In this document: positions 29,590-39,979 of the stretch, piece after piece
Numbering within the stretch: position 1 is the first letter of the stretch
How the letters are laid out: every line of letters begins with the position of its first letter
Assembly: GCF_029975155.1 (NCBI RefSeq)
Contig: NZ_JARKPQ010000109.1
Span: forward strand, 1 to 44,464
DNA length: 44,464 bases
From: Propionicimonas sp.
Lineage (GTDB): Bacteria > Actinomycetota > Actinomycetes > Propionibacteriales > Propionibacteriaceae
Reading direction: 5' to 3'
The notes under the pieces: generated by a model
Databases searched by the model: none
Told to the model about the DNA's origin: nothing
What the model saw: the letters and a program-made list of their open reading frames with translations, nothing else
Made by a program: the position numbers and the translations under genes

Positions 29590-29603
29590 TGTTACCGATA
29601 TCA
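29590..29603. promoter_or_regulatory. Putative arabinose operator 1 (araD)
   Basis: TGTTACCGATATCA; reverse complement is one base different from the core of operator 2. Confidence 0.65.
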
Positions 29604-29635
29604 AACTGTTATCTCACAGGGCTGCGCATTTCTGG

Positions 29636-29649
29636 TGATACCGGTAACA
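29636..29649. promoter_or_regulatory. Putative arabinose operator 2 (araD)
   Basis: TGATACCGGTAACA, inverted relative to operator 1, 46 bp centre to centre. Confidence 0.65.
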
Positions 29650-29667
29650 TCCTGCTCACGCGGTCGA

Positions 29668-29681
29668 TGTTGCCGCTAACA
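29668..29681. promoter_or_regulatory. Putative arabinose operator 3 (araD)
   Basis: TGTTGCCGCTAACA, 32 bp centre to centre from operator 2 and 30 bp before the araD start. Confidence 0.65.
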
Positions 29682-29711
29682 CTCAGAACGCACAGCGAGG
29701 TGACGGAGACA

Positions 29712-30458
29712 GTGGAGAGCCCGGACGGACGTGGCGGCACAACCTCGGCCGAGGTCGCCGTGCCCGCCGCGCGCAGCGTCCCCGAAGAACTCCGCGACAT
29801 CGTCGAAGCGCTCAAGGTGGAGGTGTCGGCGCTGCACGCCGAGCTGCCCCGGAACCAGCTCGTGGTCTGGACGGCGGGCAACGTGTCCGCGCGGGTGCCC
29901 GGTGCGGACCTGCTGGTGATCAAGCCGTCGGGGGTGTCGTACGACGACCTGACGCCGGAGGCGATGGTGGTCTGCGACTTCGACGCCAACCTGGTGGAGG
30001 GCAGTCGCAGCCCGTCCTCCGACACCGCCGCCCACGCCTATGTGTACGCCCACATGCCCGAGGTGGGCGGGGTGGTGCACACCCACAGCGACTACGCCAC
30101 CGCGTGGGCGGCGCGGCGGGAGCCGATCCCGTGCGTGCTGACGATGATCGGCGACGAGTTCGGCGGGGACATCCCGGTGGGCCCGTTCGCGCTGATCGGC
30201 GACGACTCGATCGGCCGGGGGATCGTGGAGACGCTGCGGAACTCCCGCTCGCGGGCGGTGCTGATGGCCAACCACGGCCCGTTCACCATCGGGACGGACG
30301 CCCGCGACGCGGTGAAGGCGGCCGTGATGGTGGAGGACGTCGCCCGCACCGTCCACCTGGCGCGGCAGCTGGGTGAGCCCGTCCCGATCCCGCAGGCCGA
30401 CGTCGATCGGCTCTACGACCGCTATCAGAACGTCTATGGACAAGGAAGTGCTGAATGA
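29712..30458 (+). CDS. araD: L-ribulose-5-phosphate 4-epimerase
   Basis: Zinc-dependent class II aldolase-fold enzyme that converts L-ribulose 5-phosphate to D-xylulose 5-phosphate. 248 residues; zinc histidines in [13 protein letters not shown], substrate-loop motifs NVSARVPG and [11 protein letters not shown], and ANHGPFTIG. The frame is open back to 29589 but that would cover the three operator-like sites; GTG at 29712 with GGAG just before it is preferred, with GTG at 29700 possible. It overlaps araA by 4 bp. Confidence 0.93.
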   Translation: MESPDGRGGTTSAEVAVPAARSVPEELRDIVEALKVEVSALHAELPRNQLVVWTAGNVSARVPGADLLVIKPSGVSYDDLTPEAMVVCDFDANLVEGSRSPSSDTAAHAYVYAHMPEVGGVVHTHSDYATAWAARREPIPCVLTMIGDEFGGDIPVGPFALIGDDSIGRGIVETLRNSRSRAVLMANHGPFTIGTDARDAVKAAVMVEDVARTVHLARQLGEPVPIPQADVDRLYDRYQNVYGQGSAE

Positions 30459-31948
30459 GCAAGCAGATCTGGTTCCTCACCGGTAGCCAGGGCCTCTACG
30501 GCGAGGACGTGCTCCTCCAGGTGCGTGACCAGTCGGCGCAGTTGTCCGGCGCACTGGCCGCGGCGGAGGCGATCCCGGTGGAGGTCGTGGCCAAGCCGGT
30601 GCTGACGGACGCGGCCGCGATCCGCCGGGTGATGCTGGACGCGAACGCCGACGACGACTGCGTGGGCGTGATCGCCTGGATGCACACGTTCTCCCCGGCG
30701 AAGATGTGGATCGGCGGCATGGAGGCGCTGGACAAGCCGTTCCTGCACCTGCACAGCCAGGTGAACGTGGATCTGCCGTGGGCGACCATCGACATGGACT
30801 TCATGAACCTGAACCAGGCCGCGCACGGCGATCGCGAGTTCGCGTTCATCGCCACCCGTCTCGGGGTGCCGCGCAAGACGGTCGCCGGCCACGTGTCCGA
30901 CCCGCGGGTGGTTGCCCGGGTCGGTGCGTGGGCACGGGCGGCACTGGCCCGGGCCGAGCTGCGGACGCTGAAGCTGGTGCGCTTCGGCGACAACATGCGC
31001 AACGTCGCGGTCACCGAGGGCGACAAGGTCGAGGCCGAGCGGCGCTTCGGGGTGTCGGTGAACACCTACGGCGTGAACGACCTCGTGGCCGTGGTCGATC
31101 AGGTGGGCGAGAGCGAGGTCGACACGCTGGTCAGCGAGTACCTCGACTGCTACGACGTGGCACCGGAACTGCACCCGGGCGCCGACCGGCACGAGTCGCT
31201 GCGCTACGGCGCCCGGATCGAGATCGCGCTGCGGAGGTTCGTCGTGGACGGCGGCTACCGCGCGTTCACCACCAACTTCGAGGACCTGGGCGGGTTGCGG
31301 CAGCTGCCCGGCCTCGGGGTGCAGCGGCTGGAGGGCGAGGGCATCGGCTTCGCCGGCGAGGGCGACTGGAAGACCGCGGTGCTCGGCCGCACGCTGGGGG
31401 TGATGGCCGCGGGGCTGCCCGGCGGCACGTCCTTCATGGAGGACTACACCTACCACCTGGAGCCGGGCAACGAGCTCAGCCTGGGGGCGCACATGCTGGA
31501 GGTGAGCCCGTCCATCGCGCGGGGGACGCCGCGGATCGAGGTCCACCCGCTGGGCATCGGCGGCCGCGAGGATCCCGTCCGCATGGTTTTCGACGCCGCG
31601 CCCGGCGACGGTGTCGTGCTGGGCCTGTCCGACCTCGGCGACCGGTTCCGCATGGTCGCCAACGAGATCACCGTGGTTCCGCCGCTGGCCGACATGCCGA
31701 AGCTGCCTGTGGCCCGCGCGGTGTGGAAGGCCAAGCCTGACTTCACCACGTCCACCGAGTGCTGGCTGAGCGCCGGCGGGCCGCACCACACCGTGCTGTC
31801 CACCGCGCTCACGGCCGAGCACCTCACCGACCTGGCCGAGATGCTCGGCACCGAACTCGCCCTGATCGGCGAGGGCACCAGGACCGGCCAGTTCATCAAG
31901 GAACTGCGCTGGAACAACGCCTACCACCGGCTCGCGATGGGCTTCTAG
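30455..31948 (+). CDS. araA: L-arabinose isomerase
   Basis: Isomerises L-arabinose to L-ribulose with a divalent metal. 497 residues, full length. Active-site segments are present: [10 protein letters not shown] and [11 protein letters not shown] with the conserved glutamates, and the C-terminal [16 protein letters not shown] region with its histidine positions (GGPHHTVLS). ATG at 30455 overlaps the araD TGA (ATGA), so translation is coupled. Operators before araD should control both genes. Confidence 0.97.
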   Translation: MSKQIWFLTGSQGLYGEDVLLQVRDQSAQLSGALAAAEAIPVEVVAKPVLTDAAAIRRVMLDANADDDCVGVIAWMHTFSPAKMWIGGMEALDKPFLHLHSQVNVDLPWATIDMDFMNLNQAAHGDREFAFIATRLGVPRKTVAGHVSDPRVVARVGAWARAALARAELRTLKLVRFGDNMRNVAVTEGDKVEAERRFGVSVNTYGVNDLVAVVDQVGESEVDTLVSEYLDCYDVAPELHPGADRHESLRYGARIEIALRRFVVDGGYRAFTTNFEDLGGLRQLPGLGVQRLEGEGIGFAGEGDWKTAVLGRTLGVMAAGLPGGTSFMEDYTYHLEPGNELSLGAHMLEVSPSIARGTPRIEVHPLGIGGREDPVRMVFDAAPGDGVVLGLSDLGDRFRMVANEITVVPPLADMPKLPVARAVWKAKPDFTTSTECWLSAGGPHHTVLSTALTAEHLTDLAEMLGTELALIGEGTRTGQFIKELRWNNAYHRLAMGF

Positions 31949-32122
31949 CGCCGGGATGAACGCCGCACACCAGGGAGGTCGCTTCTGGACAACGTAGACC
32001 GATCCGCCGCGATGACGGCCGGTGTTCGGCGAAGAAGAGTGATTGACGGTTTCAGAGCAAGAGTTTCGAGCGGGGCCAGACCTGAGGCTTCGTCTCAACA
32101 AGGAAAGGAAGTGCATCGAGAA

Positions 32123-33283
32123 ATGCGACGCATTGGAATGGCGATCGTCGGTATCGCCACCGCATTCGCACTGGCCGCCTGTGGCGGCACGGGCGCCGGG
32201 GGCGGCGCCGCACCCAGCGGGTCCGCGGCCTCGAGCCAGGCCCCTGGTGACACCCTGATCGGCGTCGCGATGCCGACCCAGACGTCCGAGCGCTGGATCG
32301 CCGACGGCAACGCCGTCAAGAAGGGCCTGGTCGACGCCGGCTACAAGGTGGATCTCCAGTTCGCCAACGACGACATCCCGACCCAGACCCAGCAGATCGA
32401 CGCCATGATCACCTCCGGCGCCAAGCTGCTGATCATCGCGGCCATCGACGGCACCGCCCTGACCTCGCAGCTGGAGAGCGCTGCGGCCAAGGGCATCAAG
32501 GTGATCTCCTACGACCGCCTGATCCGCGACAGCAAGAACGTGGACTTCTACGTGAGCTTCGACAACGAGAAGGTCGGCGTGGCCCAGGCCAACGCCCTGC
32601 TCTACGGCATGGGCATCACCGATCGGGACGGCAAGGCCACCGGCAGCGCGACGAAGGGCCAGAACATCGAGCTGTTCGCCGGCTCGCTGGACGACAACAA
32701 CGCGCACTTCTTCTGGAAGGGCGCTCAGAACACCCTGAAGCCGTTCATCGACGACGGCACGCTGGTCGTCAAGAGCGGGCAGACCACGATCGAGCAGGCT
32801 GCGACCCTGCGGTGGAAGCAGGAGACTGCTCAGGCCCGCATGGAGGACCTGTTGACGTCCACCTACGGCGGCAAGGGCACCGGTCTGAAGGGCGTGCTGT
32901 CCCCCTACGACGGCATCTCCCGCGGCATCATCACCGCCCTGCAGGGCGTGGGCATGGGCCCGACGATCGAGAAGGGCCTGCCGATCGTGACCGGTCAGGA
33001 CGCCGAGATCGCCTCGGTCAAGCTGATCGCCGATGGCGTGCAGAGCTCGACCATCTTCAAGGACACTCGGAAGCTCGCGGCCCAGGCCGTGACCGCTGCC
33101 CAGGCGTTCCTGGCAGGCCAGACCCCGGAGGCCAACAACACCACGGACTACGACAACGGTGTGAAGAAGGTTCCGTCCTACCTGCTGGAGGTCGACACCG
33201 TCTACGCCGACAACATCCAGGCGTTGCTGATTGACTCCGGCTACTGGACGGCGGAAGAAGTCAAGTCCGGCGTCGCCAAGTGA
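32123..33283 (+). CDS. chvE: Sugar-binding lipoprotein of a ChvE/MmsE-type ABC importer
   Basis: Periplasmic-type sugar-binding protein anchored to the outer face of the membrane. 386 residues: lipoprotein signal MRRIGMAIVGIATAFALAAC with Cys20, a Ser/Gly/Ala-rich linker, then the two-lobed binding fold (LIGVAMPTQTSERWIADGNAVKKGL, IIAAIDGTALTSQLESAAAKGIKVISYDRLI). This matches the ChvE family, which binds arabinose, galactose and similar monosaccharides. ATG at 32123 begins the signal peptide; GTG at 32111 directly after AGGAAAGGAA would add four residues. A strong palindrome separates it from the ATPase gene. Confidence 0.92.
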   Translation: MRRIGMAIVGIATAFALAACGGTGAGGGAAPSGSAASSQAPGDTLIGVAMPTQTSERWIADGNAVKKGLVDAGYKVDLQFANDDIPTQTQQIDAMITSGAKLLIIAAIDGTALTSQLESAAAKGIKVISYDRLIRDSKNVDFYVSFDNEKVGVAQANALLYGMGITDRDGKATGSATKGQNIELFAGSLDDNNAHFFWKGAQNTLKPFIDDGTLVVKSGQTTIEQAATLRWKQETAQARMEDLLTSTYGGKGTGLKGVLSPYDGISRGIITALQGVGMGPTIEKGLPIVTGQDAEIASVKLIADGVQSSTIFKDTRKLAAQAVTAAQAFLAGQTPEANNTTDYDNGVKKVPSYLLEVDTVYADNIQALLIDSGYWTAEEVKSGVAK

Positions 33284-33295
33284 TCGAATCCTGAT

Positions 33296-33329
33296 CCGGG
33301 TGGGCCCAGCCGCGGCTGGGCCCACCCGG
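33296..33329 (+). terminator. 34-bp perfect palindrome between binding protein and ATPase genes
   Basis: CCGGGTGGGCCCAGCC and its exact complement with no spacer form a very stable GC stem. No T-run. Such stems after a binding-protein gene commonly protect its mRNA or reduce read-through, giving more binding protein than ATPase. Confidence 0.7.
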
Positions 33330-33354
33330 GCCGGCGAGTGTGTGAGGAAGGTAC

Positions 33355-34970
<1,616 letters not shown>

Positions 34971-34974
<4 letters not shown>

Positions 34975-36164
34975 CCGCCACCTCTCCAGCCGATACCGCA
35001 GGAGTCGGCGAGATCCTGACCCGGAGCCTGCGCCAGAACGGCATCCTGATCGCCTTCATCGTGGTGTTCGGCATCGCCGCCGTCCTGAATCCGAATTTCC
35101 TCACCGGTGGCAACATCACGAACCTGGTGCTGCAGTACTCCTACATCCTGATCCTGGCCATGGGCATGCTGCTGGTCATCGTCGCGGCCCAGATCGACCT
35201 GTCGGTGGGTTCGGTGGTCGCGTTGACCGGGGCGGTCTCGGCCGTGCTCGTGATCAAGCAGGGAATGCCCTGGTGGGTCGGCGTCCTGGCCGCGCTCGGC
35301 GTGGGCCTGCTCGCGGGCGCCTGGCAGGGCTTCTGGGTGGCCTGGGTCGGCATCCCGGGCTTCATCGTCACCCTCGGCGGCATGCTGCTGTTCCGCGGCC
35401 TCACCTACGTGGTGCTGAACAGCATCTCCCTCTCACCCTTCGGCGGCACCTACTACGAGATCGCGAACGGCTTCCAGAACGGCCTGCTGGGCGGGTACGG
35501 CGTCGACACCTTCACCCTGCTGGTCTTCGGGCTCTCCGGGCTGGTGTTCGCCTACCTGCAGTGGCGGACCCGGCAGGGCCGGATCCGGTACAAGCAGCTC
35601 GTGGACGCCCTGCCACTGTTCATCGTCAAGCAGGTGGTGATCTTCGCCGTCCTGATGTGGTTCGGGTACCAGCTCGCGTCCAGCCGCGGCCTGCCCAACG
35701 TCCTGGTCCTGGTCGCCATCCTGATCATCGTCTACACCCTGGTCAGCCAGAAGACGGTGTTCGGCCGGCACGTCTTCGCCATCGGCGGCAACCTGAACGC
35801 GGCAAAGCTGTCCGGCGTCCGGGTGCGGCGGATCAACTTCTGGGTGTTCGTGAACATGGGCCTGCTGGCCGCGGTCGCCGGCATCGTGTACTCCTCCCGG
35901 ATGAACGCCGCCCAGCCCAACGCCGGTGACGGTGTCGAGCTGGACGCGATCGCCGCCTGCTTCATCGGTGGCGCGTCCACCACCGGCGGCATCGGCCGGA
36001 TCGGCGGGGCGATGATCGGCGGCATGATCATGGCCGTGATGAGCAACATCATGCAGCTGATGGGCTGGCCGCAGCCGACCCAGAAGGTGGCCAGGGGCCT
36101 GGTGCTGCTGCTGGCCGTCGCCTTCGATCTGTGGAACCGCCGGCGCTCGGAGGCGGCCGCCTGA
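34971..36164 (+). CDS. gguB: Multiple-sugar ABC transporter permease, GguB/MmsB type
   Basis: Polytopic membrane permease of 397 residues with about ten hydrophobic helices. Family landmarks: [38 protein letters not shown] and the cytoplasmic EAA-like loop around [25 protein letters not shown]. The length agrees with the GguB group, which is longer than RbsC. ATG at 34971 overlaps the ATPase stop (ATGA). With the binding protein and araDA it completes an L-arabinose uptake and breakdown set, though the transporter may take other monosaccharides too. Confidence 0.95.
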
Positions 36165-36171
36165 CCCTCAG

Positions 36172-36177
36172 TAGGCT
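36172..36177 (+). promoter_or_regulatory. Putative -10 box of the ABM-like gene
   Basis: TAGGCT, 6 nt before the GTG at 36184; leaderless arrangement. Confidence 0.45.
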
Positions 36178-36183
36178 GGCGCC

Positions 36184-36495
36184 GTGATGGCGATCAGCAG
36201 GTTCCGCGTCCCGGGAGATGCGTCAGGGTTCCGGATGGGCGCGGAAGCCGTGGTGGCGCGGTTCCGTGCGTCCGCGGGATGCGAGGACGCGCGGCTCGTG
36301 CAGAACCTGGACGAGCCGGAGCTGTGGGCGATCGTCAGCAACTGGGCCGATGTCGGCTCCTATCGTCGGGCGTTCAACGGGACGGACGCGAAGCTCGTCC
36401 TCGTCCCCCTGCTGAGCCTCGCGATCGACGAGCCGAGCGCGTACGCCGAGCCCGACGCGGTCGGCGAGAACCGGCCGCGCGGGACGCTAGGCTAG
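36184..36495 (+). CDS. Antibiotic-biosynthesis-monooxygenase-like (dimeric barrel) protein
   Basis: A 103-residue protein resembling the ABM/ferredoxin-like dimeric alpha-beta barrel family: [61 protein letters not shown], followed by the [18 protein letters not shown] ending. Family members range from monooxygenases to heme-degrading proteins; no catalytic residue can be named here. GTG at 36184 fits a leaderless start; ATG at 36187 is the alternative. It lies directly before glyS, as in some relatives. Confidence 0.75.
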   Translation: MMAISRFRVPGDASGFRMGAEAVVARFRASAGCEDARLVQNLDEPELWAIVSNWADVGSYRRAFNGTDAKLVLVPLLSLAIDEPSAYAEPDAVGENRPRGTLG

Positions 36496-36538
36496 GCGGG
36501 CTGCCAGCCGGGCAGCACGTCGCGACGACAAGGAGTGC

Positions 36539-37921
36539 ATGGTGGCCAGCCGCCTGGAGAATGTGATCAGCCTGACCAAGCGGCGGGGGTTCGTGTACCC
36601 GTGCGGTGAGATCTACGGCGGCACCAGGGCGGCCTGGGACTACGGCCCCTTCGGCGTCGAGCTGAAGGAGAACATCAAGCGCCAGTGGTGGCGTTCGGTC
36701 GTGCAGGGCCGCGACGACGTGGTGGGCATCGACTCCTCGATCATCCTGCCGCGGCAGGTCTGGGTCGCGTCCGGGCACGTGGGGGTGTTCTCCGACCCGC
36801 TCACCGAGTGCCTGAGCTGCCACAAGCGGTTCCGCGCCGACCAGCTGGCGGAGAACTTCGAGCACAAGAAGGGCCGCGCGCCGTCCGGGCTGGAGGAGAT
36901 CAACTGCCCCGAGTGCGGCACGCTCGGCCGGTTCACCGAGCCGCGCGACTTCAACATGATGCTGAAGACCTACCTCGGCGTGATCGAGGACGAGTCCGGG
37001 CTGCACTACCTGCGTCCGGAGACCGCACAGGGCATCTTCATCAACTTCAAGAACGTGGAGGGCACCTCCCGGATGAAGGTGCCGTTCGGCATCGGGCAGG
37101 TGGGCAAGAGCTTCCGCAACGAGATCACGCCGGGCAACTTCATCTTCCGCACGCGCGAGTTCGAGCAGATGGAGATGGAGTTCTTCGTCAAGCCGGGGAC
37201 GGACGAGGAGTGGCATCAGCACTGGATCGATGCGCGCACCGACTGGTACACCGACCTCGGCATCAGCAGGGAGAGCCTGCGGCACTACGAGCACCCGAAG
37301 GAGAAGCTGTCGCACTACTCGAAGCGCACCGTCGACATCGAGTACAACTTCGGCTTCACCGGCGGGGACGGCTGGGGTGAGCTGGAGGGCATCGCGAACC
37401 GGACCGACTTCGACCTCGGTACGCACTCCGAGCACTCCGGCACCGACCTCACGTACTTCGAACAGGCCAGCGGCGAGCGCTACCTGCCGTACGTGATCGA
37501 GCCGGCCGCCGGGCTGACCCGGTCGCTGATGGCGTTCCTGGTCGAGGCGTACACCGAGGAGGAGGTGCCGACGGCGAAGGGCGGCGTGGAGACCCGGGTG
37601 TCGCTGAAGCTCGATCCGCGGCTCGCTCCGGTGAAGGTCGCGGTGCTGCCCCTGTCGCGCAATGCCGACCTCTCGCCGAAGGCCCGCGACCTCGCCGCGC
37701 GGCTGCGCAAGGTGTGGAACATCGACTTCGACGACGCCCAGTCGATCGGCCGCCGCTACCGCCGCCAGGACGAGATCGGCACGCCGTACTGCGTGACCGT
37801 CGACTTCGACACCCTCGAGGACAATGCCGTGACCATCCGCGAGCGGGACACCATGGCCCAGGAGCGGGTGGCGCTGGACCAGGTGCAGTCCTGGCTCGGC
37901 GCCCGCCTGCTCGGCTGCTGA
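36539..37921 (+). CDS. glyS: Glycyl-tRNA synthetase (alpha2 type)
   Basis: Charges tRNA-Gly. 460 residues, class II. Motif 2 region [25 protein letters not shown], substrate segment [10 protein letters not shown], motif 3 [14 protein letters not shown] and a C-terminal anticodon-binding domain from about 360. A zinc-type CLSCH...CPECG pair lies in the insertion at about 86-125. ATG at 36539 has AGGAG upstream, and TAGGCT near 36488 may be the promoter. The TGA stop (37919-37921) is the first codon of a family A repeat. Confidence 0.97.
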   Translation: MVASRLENVISLTKRRGFVYPCGEIYGGTRAAWDYGPFGVELKENIKRQWWRSVVQGRDDVVGIDSSIILPRQVWVASGHVGVFSDPLTECLSCHKRFRADQLAENFEHKKGRAPSGLEEINCPECGTLGRFTEPRDFNMMLKTYLGVIEDESGLHYLRPETAQGIFINFKNVEGTSRMKVPFGIGQVGKSFRNEITPGNFIFRTREFEQMEMEFFVKPGTDEEWHQHWIDARTDWYTDLGISRESLRHYEHPKEKLSHYSKRTVDIEYNFGFTGGDGWGELEGIANRTDFDLGTHSEHSGTDLTYFEQASGERYLPYVIEPAAGLTRSLMAFLVEAYTEEEVPTAKGGVETRVSLKLDPRLAPVKVAVLPLSRNADLSPKARDLAARLRKVWNIDFDDAQSIGRRYRRQDEIGTPYCVTVDFDTLEDNAVTIRERDTMAQERVALDQVQSWLGARLLGC

Positions 37922-37951
37922 ACGAACGGGGACAGGTCCCATTCCCGTTCA
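37919..37951. repeat. Family A repeat at the glyS stop (A4)
   Basis: TGAACGAAC, GGGGACAGGTCCC, ATTCCCGTTCA. The leading TGA is the glyS stop. TTCCCGTTCAGTCCTTG is then duplicated at 37942 and 37966 (24 bp apart). Confidence 0.9.
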
Positions 37952-37984
37952 GTCCTTGCCGTCATTTCCCGTTCAGTCCTTGTT

Positions 37985-38009
37985 GTCATCCCGGCGAACG
38001 CCGGGATCC
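37985..38009. repeat. Family D palindrome (D3)
   Basis: GTCATCCCGGCGAAC, GCCGGGATCC; exact reverse complement of 17795-17819. A second diverged family D piece follows near 38037-38073. Confidence 0.88.
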
Positions 38010-38074
38010 CCGCACCGATCTGACAGCGGTGATGGGGGATCCTGGGCCCGGGATGGCGCGAGAGCGCCGGGACG

Positions 38075-38110
38075 CTGAACGGAAAAGGGACCTGTCCCCG
38101 TTTCGTTCAG
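38075..38110. repeat. Family A repeat at the pcm stop (A5)
   Basis: Minus strand TGAACGAAAC, GGGGACAGGTCCC, TTTTCCGTTCAG. The leading TGA is the stop codon of the minus-strand pcm gene, so this element and A4 face each other across the glyS-pcm gap. Confidence 0.9.
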
Positions 38111-38679
38111 ACCAGGGGGACGAAGCTGAACCGGTAGCCGGTCACCGGCTCCCGGTGCCAGCCCTCGTGGTCGCGGTCGACCACCCACATCACGCCGGAC
38201 GCGGGGACGACCATGCGGCCGCCGACGGCCAGCTGGGCTTCGAGCTCGGCGGGCACCTGGCCCGCGTCCGCCGAGACGAGGATGCGGTCGAACGGGGCAG
38301 CCTCTGCCGCCCCACGTTCGCGGGGACGCGCCGGCTCGATCCGTGCCCACGGCAGGTGGAAGCCCGTCAGGTTGCGCCGGCCGAACTCCACGAGTTCGGG
38401 GACGGACTCGACGCCCAGCACCGCGCCCTTCGAGCCGGTCAGCTGCGCGAGCAGCGCCGTCGTCCAGCCGGAGCCACTGCCGACGTCCAGCACGGTCGCG
38501 CCCTCCGGCACGTGCAGCAGTTCCAGCATGAACTGGACGGTCCACGGCTGGGAGTTCGTGGCGCCGTGGCCGATCGGCAGCGGCTCGTCGAGGGCTGCAC
38601 GGTCGCGGATCTCCTCGGGGAGGAACCGCGCCCGCGGGATCGCGGCCAGTGCCGCCACGACGCGGCTGTGCTCGGTCAT
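38107..38679 (-). CDS. pcm: Protein-L-isoaspartate O-methyltransferase
   Basis: Uses S-adenosylmethionine to methylate damaged isoaspartyl residues and start their repair. 190 residues, somewhat shorter than the E. coli enzyme (208). PIGHGATNSQPWTV is the family's substrate motif, VLDVGSGSGWTTALLAQL the SAM-binding motif I, and GGRMVVP the late strand. ATG at 38679 is chosen since the protein then begins MTEHSRVVAAL; longer frames run antisense into dusB. The stop is supplied by a family A repeat. Confidence 0.9.
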   Translation of the reverse strand: MTEHSRVVAALAAIPRARFLPEEIRDRAALDEPLPIGHGATNSQPWTVQFMLELLHVPEGATVLDVGSGSGWTTALLAQLTGSKGAVLGVESVPELVEFGRRNLTGFHLPWARIEPARPRERGAAEAAPFDRILVSADAGQVPAELEAQLAVGGRMVVPASGVMWVVDRDHEGWHREPVTGYRFSFVPLV

Positions 38680-38833
38680 GGCCCTAGCGCACACTGTCGG
38701 ACGGCTCCCGCGCAAGGGGGTGGGTAGGCTGGCGGGCCGGAAAGGTGACGTGATCCGGCCAGGGAAGGGCCTAGCTGTGACAGCTGTGACGCCCGAGCTG
38801 ACGGGACTGGCCGGATCACGACAGGAGGTGGGG

Positions 38834-39979
38834 ATGGTCGAGCCGCTGCGGCTGGTGGCGCCGTCGGGAGGCGCCGTCGAGGTGCCGACGCCGGTCGTGC
38901 TCGCACCGATGGCCGGCATCACCAACGCCGCCTACCGGCAGCTCTGCCGCGAGCAGGGCGCGGGCCTGTACGTGTGCGAGATGATCACCTCCCGCGGGAT
39001 CGTCGAGCGCATCCCGAAGACGTTCGACATGCTGCGGTTCGACCCGGGGGAGGCCGTCCGCTCCGTGCAGCTCTACGGGGTCGATCCGGACGTGATGGCG
39101 AGGGCCACCGAGATCCTGTGCGCGGAGTTCGGCGTCCACCACGTCGATCTCAACTTCGGCTGCCCGGTGCCCAAGGTCACCCGGCGCGGCGGCGGGGGAG
39201 TGCTGCCGTGGAAGCGGGACCGGCTGGCGGCCATCCTGCGCGCCACGGTCGCGGCCGCCGACCGGTACGGCGTCCCGGTCACCATGAAGACCCGGCTGGG
39301 CATCGACCGCGACCACCTCACCTATCTCGACGCCGGCCGGATCGCCCAGGACGCCGGCTGCGCCGCGATCGCACTGCACGCCCGGACGGTCCAGCAGGCG
39401 TACGCGGGGGAGGCGGCGTGGGAGACGATCGCCACCCTCGTCGGCACCGTGGACATCCCGGTGCTCGGCAACGGCGACATCTGGGAGGCGACCGACGCCC
39501 TGCGGATGGTCGAGCAGACCGGCTGCGCGGGCGTGGTGATCGGACGGGGCTGCCTCGGCCGGCCGTGGCTGTTCCGCGACCTGGCCGACGCCTTCGCCGG
39601 ACGCGAGCACCGCACGCTGCCGTCCCTCGGCGAGGTGGCGGCGATGGTGCGCCGGCACGCGGAGCTGATGGCGGGCCTGTACGGCGAGAGGCACGGGCTC
39701 ACCGACCTGCGCAAGCACATGGCGTGGTACTTCAAGGGCTTTCCGGTGGGCGGCGACCTCCGCCGGTCGCTGGCGATGGTGTCCTCGCTGGCCGAACTCG
39801 ACGAGCACCTGACCCAGCTCGACCCGTCCGTGCCGTTCCCCGACGGCGAGCTCGGCGCACCCCGCGGTCGCCAGGGGACCCCGCGGGAGCGGGTGATCCT
39901 GCCCTACGGCTGGCTCGACTCCACCGAACTGGGGGACGAGGACATCGCCGCGGCCGAGTCCGACGCGTCCGGTGGCTAG
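38834..39979 (+). CDS. dusB: tRNA-dihydrouridine synthase DusB
   Basis: FMN enzyme that reduces uridine to dihydrouridine in tRNA. 381 residues: LAPMAGITNAAYRQLC for FMN binding, catalytic Cys110 in DLNFGCPVPKVTRRGGGG, MKTRLGI, ALHARTVQQAYAGEA and VVIGRGCLGRPWLF. ATG at 38834 has a full AGGAGG 5 nt upstream, favouring it over GTG at 38776. The 3' end overlaps the convergent GH3 gene by 4 bp, leaving no terminator space. Confidence 0.95.
   Translation: MVEPLRLVAPSGGAVEVPTPVVLAPMAGITNAAYRQLCREQGAGLYVCEMITSRGIVERIPKTFDMLRFDPGEAVRSVQLYGVDPDVMARATEILCAEFGVHHVDLNFGCPVPKVTRRGGGGVLPWKRDRLAAILRATVAAADRYGVPVTMKTRLGIDRDHLTYLDAGRIAQDAGCAAIALHARTVQQAYAGEAAWETIATLVGTVDIPVLGNGDIWEATDALRMVEQTGCAGVVIGRGCLGRPWLFRDLADAFAGREHRTLPSLGEVAAMVRRHAELMAGLYGERHGLTDLRKHMAWYFKGFPVGGDLRRSLAMVSSLAELDEHLTQLDPSVPFPDGELGAPRGRQGTPRERVILPYGWLDSTELGDEDIAAAESDASGG

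Noticed and set aside
29589..29711. araD start at ATG 29589
   Set aside because: It would translate through three operator-like palindromes and add 41 residues not typical of the family.
30434..33325. 963-codon antisense open frame opposite araA and the binding-protein gene
   Set aside because: Long antisense frames are expected at high GC; the + strand genes are fully supported and the product has no recognisable domain. The same applies to 1142-3085, 4230-6545, 18021-20024 and 21010-23307.
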